A DNA stretch of 14,942 bases from Acetobacteraceae bacterium (GCA_027323595.1 DAHWBL010000136.1:1-14942); one strand, 5' to 3'. Counted from the stretch's first letter, positions 6,655-14,593 are shown. Made by a program: numbers and translations. Notes: a model not told the origin generated them from the sequence alone.

Positions 6655-8000
6655 TTCCTTGCCTCCGCCTGTCCCAGCAGCAGATGAAGGATGATCAGCG
6701 GCACGCCGCCGATCACCACCGACTGGCGCAGCATCAGCTGCACCACCAGGGGCAGCGCGTGCAGCGTCTCAGGCGGCACGAACAGCGCGCCGAGCGCCAC
6801 CATCAGCGCGAAGCCCACGATCACCAGATTGCGATCGTCCCAGACCACCTGGCCAAGAATCGCGATGCCATGCACCAGCACGATGCCGAACAGCAGCGTC
6901 GCCGCCGCCGACATCACCGGCGCCGGCACCGCCACCAGCAACATGTCGAACTTCACGCAGGCGCCGAGCAGAATCAGAATCGCGCCCGCCGCGAGCACGG
7001 CATAACGCGACCCCACACGGGTCGAGCGCAGCATGCCGATATTGTCCGGATAGACCTGGGTGCTGAAGCCGCCGATGATCGCGGCCAGAATTCCCCCCAG
7101 CGCCACGCTCAACAACCCCGCGGACATGCGTCCCGGCGAAGGGTCGTCATGTCCCCAGCGGCCGACCACCTTGTAGAGCGCCATCGAGCCGATGTTGGCC
7201 GGCACGAGAACCATCAGGAACACCGCGACCAGGTCCGCGCGCACGCGAAAGCCGAACGGGAAAAATCGCGGCTCCACCACCCAGGGCGCGTCGAGCACCG
7301 CGGCGAACGAGATCGGCACGAACAAGGCGTAGCACAGCGTGCCACACACCAGCCCCACCAGGATCGCCCCACGCCGCCCGCGCGACCCGCCCCAGATGGT
7401 CATCGCGATCAGCGCCAGGATGCACACGAACCCCGACAGCAGATTGACGCCGGCAAATCCCTTGCCGCCCGCATTGCCAAGCCAGTTCGGCAACGATGTG
7501 TTGGCCACCTGGATCATCGCCAGGATCACCATGGTCCCGGTGATGATCGGCGCTTCCATGAAGCGCGCGAAATAGCCGCACACCGACCGCCCGCGCACCG
7601 GCACCGCGAGCAGCGCCCAGATCGCGCTGGCGACAAACAGCGAGCCATAGGCCAGATCGAGCCCGCCATCGGGCAGATGTCCGATCGCGAGCAGGGCGGC
7701 GAAGCTGCCGACATAGGGCCCATGCACGATCGGCAGCCGCAGCACGGTGGCCTGCAACGCCGTGACCACGCCGGAAACGATGAAGGTGACACCGTAAAGA
7801 TACGCGATCGCGCCGACCGGCAGCCCGAACGCATGGCCGAACAGGGCCGGGAAGATGAACATGCCGATCATGCCGAACACGTTCTGCACGCCCAGCAGCA
7901 GCAACTGCATCAGGCTCAGCCGCTCGTGGATGCCGACATCGAACGCCTCGGGCTCGGACGCAGTCCCGGCGGTCACGCGCGCGCTCGCCGGATGGCTCAC
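6651..8000 (-). CDS. NCS2 / nucleobase-ascorbate transporter family permease, atypical binding residues
   Basis: A 449-aa polytopic membrane protein of the NCS2 (xanthine/uracil permease, NAT) family with about 14 helices. Supporting features are the N-terminal LLLLGVQNVFGM block (33-44), the HGPYVGSFAAL segment (93-103) and the TM10 signature D319-N-I-G-M-L-R-S-T-R328. The consensus signature begins Q, E or P, so D319 is unusual. By my alignment the TM8 segment VPANIGS (266-272) has A268 and S272 where uracil permease UraA has the substrate-contacting Glu241 and His245. The start is GTG at 8000, overlapping the UbiD stop (GTGA), with a purine-rich AAGGTGGAG before it; no ATG is available before codon 31. 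With two carriers in one catabolic operon, this one probably takes a planar heterocyclic or aromatic compound, but the substrate is unproven. Confidence 0.88.
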   Translation of the reverse strand: MSHPASARVTAGTASEPEAFDVGIHERLSLMQLLLLGVQNVFGMIGMFIFPALFGHAFGLPVGAIAYLYGVTFIVSGVVTALQATVLRLPIVHGPYVGSFAALLAIGHLPDGGLDLAYGSLFVASAIWALLAVPVRGRSVCGYFARFMEAPIITGTMVILAMIQVANTSLPNWLGNAGGKGFAGVNLLSGFVCILALIAMTIWGGSRGRRGAILVGLVCGTLCYALFVPISFAAVLDAPWVVEPRFFPFGFRVRADLVAVFLMVLVPANIGSMALYKVVGRWGHDDPSPGRMSAGLLSVALGGILAAIIGGFSTQVYPDNIGMLRSTRVGSRYAVLAAGAILILLGACVKFDMLLVAVPAPVMSAAATLLFGIVLVHGIAILGQVVWDDRNLVIVGFALMVALGALFVPPETLHALPLVVQLMLRQSVVIGGVPLIILHLLLGQAEARK

Positions 8001-9634
8001 ATCTCCACCTTGCGCACGGACGTCTCCGCCTCCAGCCCCGGGCGCTGGCGACGCAGGGTTTCAAGTCCGTTCTCCAGCCAGTCCCCGCGCACCGCGCGCT
8101 CGGCAAAGCGCGTCCAGTCCTCGCTCCAGTCACCGAGCGTGTAGCCGTGCCAGGGCGAGGGTGTGGTCACCGCCGGCAGCCCGAGCTGGTTCCAGATATC
8201 GCGCGCGCGCTCCATGAATTGCCTGGCAGGCAAAGCAACCGGTGGCATCGCCCGCTTGCGGGTCGCATCGATCATCATCGTGGATTCCGCCCGCCGCTCG
8301 CCATATTGCGCACCCTGCACGCCGCCGCGATGCGCCTGGAGCTGCACATCATCGATCGGGTTGGAGCGATAGGCGATCGACCACAGCACCGCATCGAGGT
8401 TCGATGGATCGACATCCTCGCTCACCGCGATCACCAGCTTGCCACAGCCAGCCTGGAAAAATGCCGCGCCGTTCAGCCCCCGCCAAACCTCGCTGGTCTG
8501 CGTGCCGTCCGCGAATTGCAGGAAGATGACCGGACGCAAATTGGTGAGCGCCTCGTGCATCACCACCCGGCGGATGCCCTTCACCCCTTGCGCGTCGCGC
8601 AGATGCGCCAGAAACAGCGGCTCATACGCCACCCGCTTGATCACGCTCGATTCGCTTGGCGTCACCTGGCTGATGATCGAGTTGAAAATCGCCTGCCGCC
8701 GATGCGTGATCGCGGTCACCTGCATCGGCATGTTGAAGGCTTCGAGCGCGACATAACCGTTGCTCTCGCCAAACGGTGCCTCCGGCTCCAGAATCGCCGG
8801 ATCGATCAGCCCCTCGATGACAATCTCGGCGCGCGCCGGGACCAGAAGATCGATGGTCTTGCAACGCACCATCTCGATCGGCGCGCCCGCCAGCGCACCC
8901 GCCACGGCGAACTCGTCAAGGTCGATCGCCAGCTTCTGCGGCGAGGGGAACACCACGGTCGGCGCGGCGCCGATGGCGATCGCGATCGGCATCAATTCCT
9001 TACGCGCGCGATATTTCTGCCAATGCACCCACCCACCCGCGCCGCCGGCACGCGCCACCATGCGCACCACCAGACGGTCGTTCGCCTTCAGGGCGGCGCG
9101 ATACATCCCTGTATTGTACACGCCGGTTTCAGGATCACGGGTGATGCACAAGGTCGCCGTCAGATACGGTGCCGCATCGAAACCAGGGGTGGAGACCGGA
9201 ACCGGCAATGCGGCAAGCCCGCCGCCTGGCGTGCGCAGAGCATCCCCGGTGATCACCACCTCCTGGCACACCCCGTGTTCCACCACCACCGGCGGCACCG
9301 GATTGGCGATCGCCTGCATCCAGGAAGCCCCGATCTGCTCCACCGGCCGCGCCATGCCCATCGCATAGATCCGCGCCGACGCCGCGAGCGCGCCGACCAG
9401 AACCGGCATGTCATAGCGCCGGCCGCTCCCATCAACGACGTTGGTGAACAGGAAGGCCCGCCGGTCGTCCTCGCGCATGCCGCCGATGAACTGCCAGCGC
9501 ACCAGCGGGTGCAGTTCACTGTCCTTGTCGATCGGCTGGTCGACGCGCACCACCAGCCCATCGGCCTCAAGCCGGGCCAGATGTTCCTGCAGATCGCGCG
9601 CCGGACGCATTGGCGCGGCGGATTCATCGGTCAT
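7997..9634 (-). CDS. UbiD-family prenylated-FMN-dependent decarboxylase
   Basis: A 545-aa cytosolic (de)carboxylase that would use prenylated FMN and a divalent metal to remove a carboxyl group from an aromatic or alpha,beta-unsaturated acid. Key residues follow the Fdc1/UbiD pattern. N174 and R179 lie in YNTGMYR; H204 in GWVHWQKY and E241 in DEFAVAGAL match the cofactor/metal ligands; and E285-A-P-F-G-E290 holds the catalytic glutamate pair. The ATG at 9634 is used because AGGGGA lies just upstream and the domain starts at RDLQEHL; the reading frame stays open further upstream but only inside the preceding gene. Position in a catabolic operon argues against ubiquinone biosynthesis. It overlaps the hydrolase gene by 11 nt and the NCS2 gene by 4 nt. 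The prFMN synthase UbiX must be encoded elsewhere. Confidence 0.92.
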   Translation of the reverse strand: MTDESAAPMRPARDLQEHLARLEADGLVVRVDQPIDKDSELHPLVRWQFIGGMREDDRRAFLFTNVVDGSGRRYDMPVLVGALAASARIYAMGMARPVEQIGASWMQAIANPVPPVVVEHGVCQEVVITGDALRTPGGGLAALPVPVSTPGFDAAPYLTATLCITRDPETGVYNTGMYRAALKANDRLVVRMVARAGGAGGWVHWQKYRARKELMPIAIAIGAAPTVVFPSPQKLAIDLDEFAVAGALAGAPIEMVRCKTIDLLVPARAEIVIEGLIDPAILEPEAPFGESNGYVALEAFNMPMQVTAITHRRQAIFNSIISQVTPSESSVIKRVAYEPLFLAHLRDAQGVKGIRRVVMHEALTNLRPVIFLQFADGTQTSEVWRGLNGAAFFQAGCGKLVIAVSEDVDPSNLDAVLWSIAYRSNPIDDVQLQAHRGGVQGAQYGERRAESTMMIDATRKRAMPPVALPARQFMERARDIWNQLGLPAVTTPSPWHGYTLGDWSEDWTRFAERAVRGDWLENGLETLRRQRPGLEAETSVRKVEM

Positions 9635-10457
9635 TACGTTCCCCTGAATTTTCCTCATGCTTTGGCAGTGAGGCAACAAACTCGCGCAACAACGCCGCAA
9701 ATTCCTTCGGCTTTTCCAGCGGCGCGAGATGGCCGGTATCGGCGAGCTCGCGATAGATCGCGCCAGGCACCGCGGCGGCCATCGCGCGCACGGTCGCCGG
9801 TGCCGTCGACTGGTCATGCGACCCCGCGATCATCAAGGCCGGCAAGCCAACCTTGGGAAGCGTGGCCTCGTGCGCCAGGTCGCGAATGGCGATCCATGAC
9901 CAGCCATGCACCACCGGGTCGGCTTCGAGCAGCCAGTCGCGCGCGCGCAGCACCAGATCGGGGCGGTGCAGCCGCACGTCATCACTGAACCAGCGGCTCA
10001 ATGTGGTGTCCAGCACGCGCGGCATGCCGCCATGTGCCGCCACCGCGCGTGCCTGCATGGTCGCGCGGCCCACATCGTTTCGGGTGAATCCCGTGTTGGC
10101 AACGACAAATCCGGCCAGCAGCTCCGGCGCGCGCAACGCCGCGGCCTGCGCCACCATGCCACCCATCGAACAGCCCACCACCACCGCGCGCAAGCCGGTG
10201 GGAATACCGCCGACCGCGCGCAGCAATTCGATGACGTCATCGGCCATATCCTCGATGCTGAAGGCAGCCGATGGCACGTCGCTGTCGCCATGGCCGCGCG
10301 CGTCGGGCACGATGAGGCGCATGTCGGCTTCGAGTTCGCCTACCACCTGGTCCCAGAAGGCGCCGCGCAGCCCCACCGGATGCAGCAGCACCACCGGCCT
10401 TCCGGCGCCACGGGTGCGATAAGAAATAGACAGGCCGGATTTCAGTCGGAAATTCAT
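9624..10457 (-). CDS. Alpha/beta-fold hydrolase (3-oxoadipate enol-lactonase / NicD-like)
   Basis: A 277-aa soluble alpha/beta hydrolase. The nucleophile elbow is G95-C-S97-M-G99, the acid is D215 (AGSHDQ) and the base is H243 (DTGHLAPLEKP); the oxyanion region LHPVG is at 25-29, and the PDARGHGDSD block (51-60) is typical of the PcaD/haloalkane-dehalogenase branch. In nicotinate catabolism the NicD N-formylmaleamate deformylase belongs to this same superfamily, which would suit the M29/NicX-like gene upstream; enol-lactone or ester hydrolysis is equally possible. The ATG at 10457 is chosen by domain start. Its GAGG overlaps the preceding stop codon (TGAGGAAATG), leaving only two bases of spacing, so initiation probably relies on reinitiation. 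A start at 10502 would extend into the crotonase gene. Confidence 0.88.
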   Translation of the reverse strand: MNFRLKSGLSISYRTRGAGRPVVLLHPVGLRGAFWDQVVGELEADMRLIVPDARGHGDSDVPSAAFSIEDMADDVIELLRAVGGIPTGLRAVVVGCSMGGMVAQAAALRAPELLAGFVVANTGFTRNDVGRATMQARAVAAHGGMPRVLDTTLSRWFSDDVRLHRPDLVLRARDWLLEADPVVHGWSWIAIRDLAHEATLPKVGLPALMIAGSHDQSTAPATVRAMAAAVPGAIYRELADTGHLAPLEKPKEFAALLREFVASLPKHEENSGERNDR

Positions 10458-10461
10458 TTCC

Positions 10462-11181
10462 TCAGACCGCGCCGCGAACCAGTGCCAGCAGCGCACCGGC
10501 ATAATCAGACGCCATCGCCGGCGCGTCGGCCGCGCGCTGTTGGAAATGCTTGATGGTGCGCAGCACCAGCGCGGGGCGCCCGCCGATCTCGCCCAGATAG
10601 CGCTCGGCCTGCACGGCGAATTCGGCCTGCGGAAGCACCTTGCTGACCAACCCCACGGCCGCGGCCTGCATCGCGTCCAGCTCCTCGGCGCTGTAGATCA
10701 GCCAGGCGAGAACCTTCGCCGGGAGCTTGCGGTGGGTCGCCGCCATCGCCAAAGTTGGCGCGATATCATGGCGGATTTCGGGAAACGAGAAGCGCACCGT
10801 CGAGGCGGCGATGGTGATGTCGCAAGCCCCGGCAAGCGCGGCGCCAAAGCCGATCGCATCGCCCTGCACCAGCGCCACCACCGGCACCGGACAGGCGGCG
10901 ATCGCCTCATACACCGCCAGCACGGGGCCCATCATCTGGGTGCGCACCTGCCACGGGTTCAGCCCGGCGGCGGTCTCGCCGCGCCCATCACGGCCGCGGC
11001 AGAACTGGTTGCCGCGTGCCTCGATCACCACCAGCGCAACGGTGTCGGTCATCACCTCGCGGATGGTCGCGGCGAGGCGCGTCATCATTGCGCGGGTGAG
11101 CGCGTTGCCCTCGTCTGGCCGGCCGAGATCGATGCGCGCGACGGTGCCTGTCTGGAGAACGGGAAATTCGAAATCAGCCAT
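10462..11181 (-). CDS. Enoyl-CoA hydratase/isomerase (crotonase) family protein
   Basis: A 239-aa crotonase-fold protein, somewhat shorter than typical hydratases (about 260). The fold is recognised from GNQFCRGRD (57-65, first oxyanion-hole segment), QGDAIGFGAALAGACDI (106-122) and FSFPEIRHDIAP (131-142). The second catalytic glutamate (E164 in rat enoyl-CoA hydratase) is kept as E135, but the first (E144) is replaced by A115. Plain hydration is therefore doubtful; isomerase, hydrolase or C-C cleavage chemistry is more likely, as in one-glutamate crotonases. The ATG at 11181 has AGGAGG six bases upstream. It overlaps the Mo hydroxylase by eight bases and sits four bases before the alpha/beta hydrolase. 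No CoA ligase is in the window, so whether its substrate is a CoA thioester is open. Confidence 0.88.
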   Translation of the reverse strand: MADFEFPVLQTGTVARIDLGRPDEGNALTRAMMTRLAATIREVMTDTVALVVIEARGNQFCRGRDGRGETAAGLNPWQVRTQMMGPVLAVYEAIAACPVPVVALVQGDAIGFGAALAGACDITIAASTVRFSFPEIRHDIAPTLAMAATHRKLPAKVLAWLIYSAEELDAMQAAAVGLVSKVLPQAEFAVQAERYLGEIGGRPALVLRTIKHFQQRAADAPAMASDYAGALLALVRGAV

Positions 11182-13534
11182 GTGTTGCCTCCTGGTGTTC
11201 CACGTTGGCCGGCGCGGCGTTGATCATGGCAATGATCTGCGCGGGTGTGACCGGACAGTGCATGATGCGCGCGCCGAACGGTGCCAGCGCATTCTCGATC
11301 GCCCCCACGATCGCGGCGATCGCGGCGATGGTGCCGCCTTCGCCCGCGCCCTTCACCCCGAGCGGATTGAGCGGCGAGGGCGTCACCGCGTGGTGGGTGT
11401 CCACACGCGGCATCTCGGCGGCGGTCGGCATAAGGTAATCGGCGAAGCTCGTGGTGAGCGGCTGCGCCTGGTCGTCATGGCGCATCCACTCGAACAGGGC
11501 ATTGCCGACACCGTGCGCCACTCCGCCGATCACCTGGCCCTCGACCACCAGCGGATTGATCACGGTGCCGCAATCATGCATCACCAGATGCCGCGTGATG
11601 GTGACCTGTCCGGTGCCTACATCGACTTCGACTTCGGCGACGTGCGTGCTGTTGGCATAGGTGGATTGGTCCGGCTTGAAATAGATGGTGGATTCCAGGC
11701 CGGGTTCACGGTCGGCCGGCATCGACACGCCGTAGGCGCCGTTGGCCAGCCAGGCGATCTCGCGAAAGCTCTTGCGCATGCCTGGAACACCTTTGACCTG
11801 CACATGCCCATCCACAAGCTCCAGATCGGCCTCGGCCACCTCCAGCATCTCGGCGGCGACGCGGCGCAGCTTGTGTCCGACCTCGATCGCGGCGAGATGC
11901 ACCGAGTTGCCGGCGTTGACCGCAGTGCGCGAGGCGAAGGTGCCCATGCCGAGCGAGATCGTCGCGGTGTCGCCAGTGATCACCGTGATCATATCGGGAT
12001 CAGTGCCGAGCTGGTCGGCGGCGAGCTGCGCCAGCGTGGTCTTGTGTGACTGGCCCTGCGGTGTCGCGCCGGTGGAGACCGTGATCCGTCCGGTGGTGGA
12101 CACCCGCACCGTCGCACCCTCGAACGGACCGAGCCCGGTTCCTTCGACAGCGTTGCTGAGCCCGATGCCGATATAGCGGCCCGCGCGCAATGCTTGTTGC
12201 TGGCGCGCGGCAAATCCGTCCCAGCCGGCATGGTCGAGCGCGGCCTGCTGAGCTGCCGGATAGTCGCCGGAATCGTAGGTGACCGGGCGGCCATCGCGAA
12301 ACACGATGCCGACCTTGTAGGGCATCTGGTCGGGACGAATGAAGTTGCGCCGGCGGATCTCGGCGCGGTCAAGCCCGAGCCCGCGCGCCGCCACGTCCAT
12401 CATGCGTTCCATCACGAACACCGCCTGCGGCCGGCCGGCGCCGCGTACCGGCGTGCATGATATTTTGTTGGTGTAGGCAGCAACAAGCTCCATGTGATAG
12501 GCGGGCAGCACATACGGACCCGGCACGGTGGTCGCGGCAATCCATGGCAGCACCAGCCCCCATGGCAGGTAGGCGCCGCAATCATGCACCAGCCGCCCGC
12601 GCAGCCCGCGCAGTCGCCCCTGCGCGTCGGTGGCAAGCTCGACATCCCAGTATTGATCACGCTCCTGGTGGGTGGACAGGAAATTTTCCCGCCGGTCCTC
12701 GATCCATTTCACCGGCCGGCGCAGCCGCATCGCAGCGGCCGCCACCGCGCCATATTCGGGATAGAACGCGCCCTTCGGCCCGAACCCGCCACCCACATCG
12801 GGTGCGATCACCCGCACCTGATGATCGCCCAGATCCAGCATGTCCATGAAGCTGCGTTTGATCCGATGCGCGCCCTGACAGGAGATATGTACACTCAGCA
12901 GATCGCTCGCGCGGTCGTGCGCGCAGACGATGCCGCGCGTCTCGATGGAAAACGGCCCGCCGCGATGCTGGAAAATCCGCTCGCGGAACACGTGCGCCGC
13001 GCCGGCGAAGGCGGCGGCGATGTCGCCAACGCGGATCGGCACCCGGGCGGCGATGTTGTCGGCCGCGCCGCGATGCGCGCACGCGGCACCTGGCGCCACC
13101 GCATCGGCGCAATCGGCGATCGGCGGCAGCACGTCGTACTCCACCACGACCGCCATCGCCGCGTCCTCGGCAAGATAACGGTTTTCCGCGATCACAATGG
13201 CCACCGGCTCGCCGCAGAAGCGCGCCTCCTCGCGCACCAGCACCTGCGGCATCCGGCATTGGCTGATCGCCGGATTGGGCACGTACAGCGGCAGATCCTG
13301 GCTGCGCAAGGGCTCGGGAAGACCGGCGGCGGTGATGACGCACAGCACCCCCGGCATGGCGCGCGCGGCAGCGCTGTCGATGCCGCGCACCAGCGCGTGC
13401 GCGTGCGGACTGCGCACGAACGCCGCATGCGCCAGGCCCGGCGGATCGATGTCATCGACGAACTGGCCCTGCCCGCGCAGCAGGGCGGGGTCCTCCTTGC
13501 GGACCACCGTCGCACCCATCCATTTCGCGCCCAT
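11174..13534 (-). CDS. Molybdenum hydroxylase large (catalytic) subunit, xanthine oxidase / CoxL-like form II family
   Basis: A 786-aa catalytic subunit that would bind molybdopterin cytosine dinucleotide and hydroxylate a substrate, often a nitrogen heterocycle or aldehyde, with water-derived oxygen. The N-terminal aldehyde-oxidase hammerhead domain (KEDPALLRGQGQFVDDI, about 13-29) is followed by the Mo-binding domains. These show DVGGGFGPKG (246-255), the form II loop PVRGAGRP (362-369, not the CSFR loop of true CO dehydrogenase), QGQSH (493-497) and GVKGAGEGG (726-734) with catalytic E732. True CO oxidation is thus unlikely. No FAD (CoxM-like) or [2Fe-2S] (CoxS-like) gene lies beside it. 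The ATG at 13534 shares a base with the preceding stop (TGATG) and has GAGG seven bases upstream; a GTG directly before it is an alternative start. Confidence 0.93.
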   Translation of the reverse strand: MGAKWMGATVVRKEDPALLRGQGQFVDDIDPPGLAHAAFVRSPHAHALVRGIDSAAARAMPGVLCVITAAGLPEPLRSQDLPLYVPNPAISQCRMPQVLVREEARFCGEPVAIVIAENRYLAEDAAMAVVVEYDVLPPIADCADAVAPGAACAHRGAADNIAARVPIRVGDIAAAFAGAAHVFRERIFQHRGGPFSIETRGIVCAHDRASDLLSVHISCQGAHRIKRSFMDMLDLGDHQVRVIAPDVGGGFGPKGAFYPEYGAVAAAAMRLRRPVKWIEDRRENFLSTHQERDQYWDVELATDAQGRLRGLRGRLVHDCGAYLPWGLVLPWIAATTVPGPYVLPAYHMELVAAYTNKISCTPVRGAGRPQAVFVMERMMDVAARGLGLDRAEIRRRNFIRPDQMPYKVGIVFRDGRPVTYDSGDYPAAQQAALDHAGWDGFAARQQQALRAGRYIGIGLSNAVEGTGLGPFEGATVRVSTTGRITVSTGATPQGQSHKTTLAQLAADQLGTDPDMITVITGDTATISLGMGTFASRTAVNAGNSVHLAAIEVGHKLRRVAAEMLEVAEADLELVDGHVQVKGVPGMRKSFREIAWLANGAYGVSMPADREPGLESTIYFKPDQSTYANSTHVAEVEVDVGTGQVTITRHLVMHDCGTVINPLVVEGQVIGGVAHGVGNALFEWMRHDDQAQPLTTSFADYLMPTAAEMPRVDTHHAVTPSPLNPLGVKGAGEGGTIAAIAAIVGAIENALAPFGARIMHCPVTPAQIIAMINAAPANVEHQEATHG

Positions 13535-14577
13535 CACGCGGCCTCGACGTCGCGCAGGAACCGGCCATCCTCGATGCGCATCTCGCCATCCACGTAGAGC
13601 GTCGGTTCCAGGATCACCCCGTCCATGTGGATGTTGGACCAGATGGTGCCGCCGACATCGACGTTGGTGCCCAGGCCGAAATGCATCGAGCCGAGAATGT
13701 TCTTGTCCTCGCGCTGCACGCCGCGGATCAGCGCCTTCGAATTGATGCCGACGGACGCTTCGGCCGGGCAGATATAGGCATTTTCGTCACCATATCGTTC
13801 CAGATAGCGCCGCAGCGTATGCGCATCGGCGCCCCCCTCGATGCGCCGGATGCGGCCCTGCTCGATGAACAGCTCGATCGGGCTGCCCAGCCGCCCGATC
13901 TGGTGCATGCACAGATCGATCACGAGGCGCCCGTTCGCCGTGCCCTCGACCGGCGGGACGTTGAATTCGCCGTTCGGATAGAGAAACCGGTTGAACGGAA
14001 TCTTCTTGTTGCGACCAAGATTGTTGATCTTGTAAGGCACGAAGTCATCGCCCGGCAGCTTGGGGATGAAAATCCGCCCTTCAACGCTGTAGGTGAAGTC
14101 GCAGCCATGGCGGGAAGTGACGCGGCAGGTGCGCGCATCGGCACCGAAGATGCGGCTGGCGACATGATGCTGGCGCACCGCCATCTGGCGCTGGTCCTCG
14201 GTCACCGCGCCGGACTGGAACATCTCCAGCGTCATCCCGCCATCCATGCAGATCACCGGAACCCCGGCGGCGAGTGCCGCGTGATTGGCGGGGCAATGCA
14301 ACATCCCCGTCGAGGCCAGAAGAATATTGACATCGACGGTCTTCATCGCGGCGCAGACGGGCTCGGGCGGGTCATAATAGTCAGCCGGCCGTGGATCAAA
14401 CAGCGCGAGCACGCCGTCGGCGCCAAGCTCGGTCAATGTCGCCATCACCACCTGCCACACGCGCGGATCATGCGCGGTGTCGGTGATCACCAGGGCCTTC
14501 ATGCCGGCGGTGATGTTGGCCAGCAGCGGCCGGCGCAGATACTCGAAGGTTCCGGTCATCAATCCGCCATGGGTCAT
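13534..14577 (-). CDS. M29 aminopeptidase-like / 2,5-dihydroxypyridine dioxygenase (NicX)-like metalloprotein
   Basis: A 347-aa soluble protein with the fold of M29 metalloaminopeptidases, the family that also contains the Fe(II) ring-opening enzyme NicX (about 350 aa). Candidate metal ligands are E204 (PNGEFNVPP), E273 (AEASVGIN), H299 (GSMHFGLG) and H317-M-D319 (NIHMDG). These match the E/E/H/H-x-D order of M29 peptidases; by my alignment NicX has a histidine where this protein has E273. The H-x-D pair is shared by both groups. Context (Mo hydroxylase, decarboxylase, hydrolase, carriers) favours ring opening or another step on a small molecule over peptide cleavage, but that is inference. 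The ATG at 14577 has GGAGG six bases upstream; an in-frame TTG precedes it. It lies 16 nt after the oxidoreductase stop and shares a base with the Mo hydroxylase start. Confidence 0.8.
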   Translation of the reverse strand: MTHGGLMTGTFEYLRRPLLANITAGMKALVITDTAHDPRVWQVVMATLTELGADGVLALFDPRPADYYDPPEPVCAAMKTVDVNILLASTGMLHCPANHAALAAGVPVICMDGGMTLEMFQSGAVTEDQRQMAVRQHHVASRIFGADARTCRVTSRHGCDFTYSVEGRIFIPKLPGDDFVPYKINNLGRNKKIPFNRFLYPNGEFNVPPVEGTANGRLVIDLCMHQIGRLGSPIELFIEQGRIRRIEGGADAHTLRRYLERYGDENAYICPAEASVGINSKALIRGVQREDKNILGSMHFGLGTNVDVGGTIWSNIHMDGVILEPTLYVDGEMRIEDGRFLRDVEAA

Positions 14578-14593
14578 CAACAGCCTCCGGGTT

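Noticed and set aside
5887..8144. Long plus-strand frames opposite the two transporter genes
   Set aside because: These histidine/arginine/glutamine-rich translations are antisense shadows of membrane-protein codons; no ribosome-binding site or domain supports them.
9635..9817. N-terminal extension of the UbiD protein by 61 codons
   Set aside because: It lies entirely inside the alpha/beta hydrolase gene in another frame and is arginine/serine-rich; the ATG at 9634 has an AGGGGA and fits the family start.
8147..9988. A 613-codon plus-strand frame opposite the UbiD gene
   Set aside because: It is antisense to a complete UbiD protein and spans the junction into the hydrolase; no recognisable fold.
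11174..13534. Aerobic carbon monoxide dehydrogenase (CoxL)
   Set aside because: The active-site loop is PVRGAGRP rather than the cysteine-containing CSFR loop of true CO dehydrogenases, and CoxM/CoxS genes are not adjacent.
12494..13597. A 367-codon plus-strand frame opposite the Mo hydroxylase gene
   Set aside because: Composition and lack of motifs mark it as a GC-rich shadow of the real minus-strand gene.
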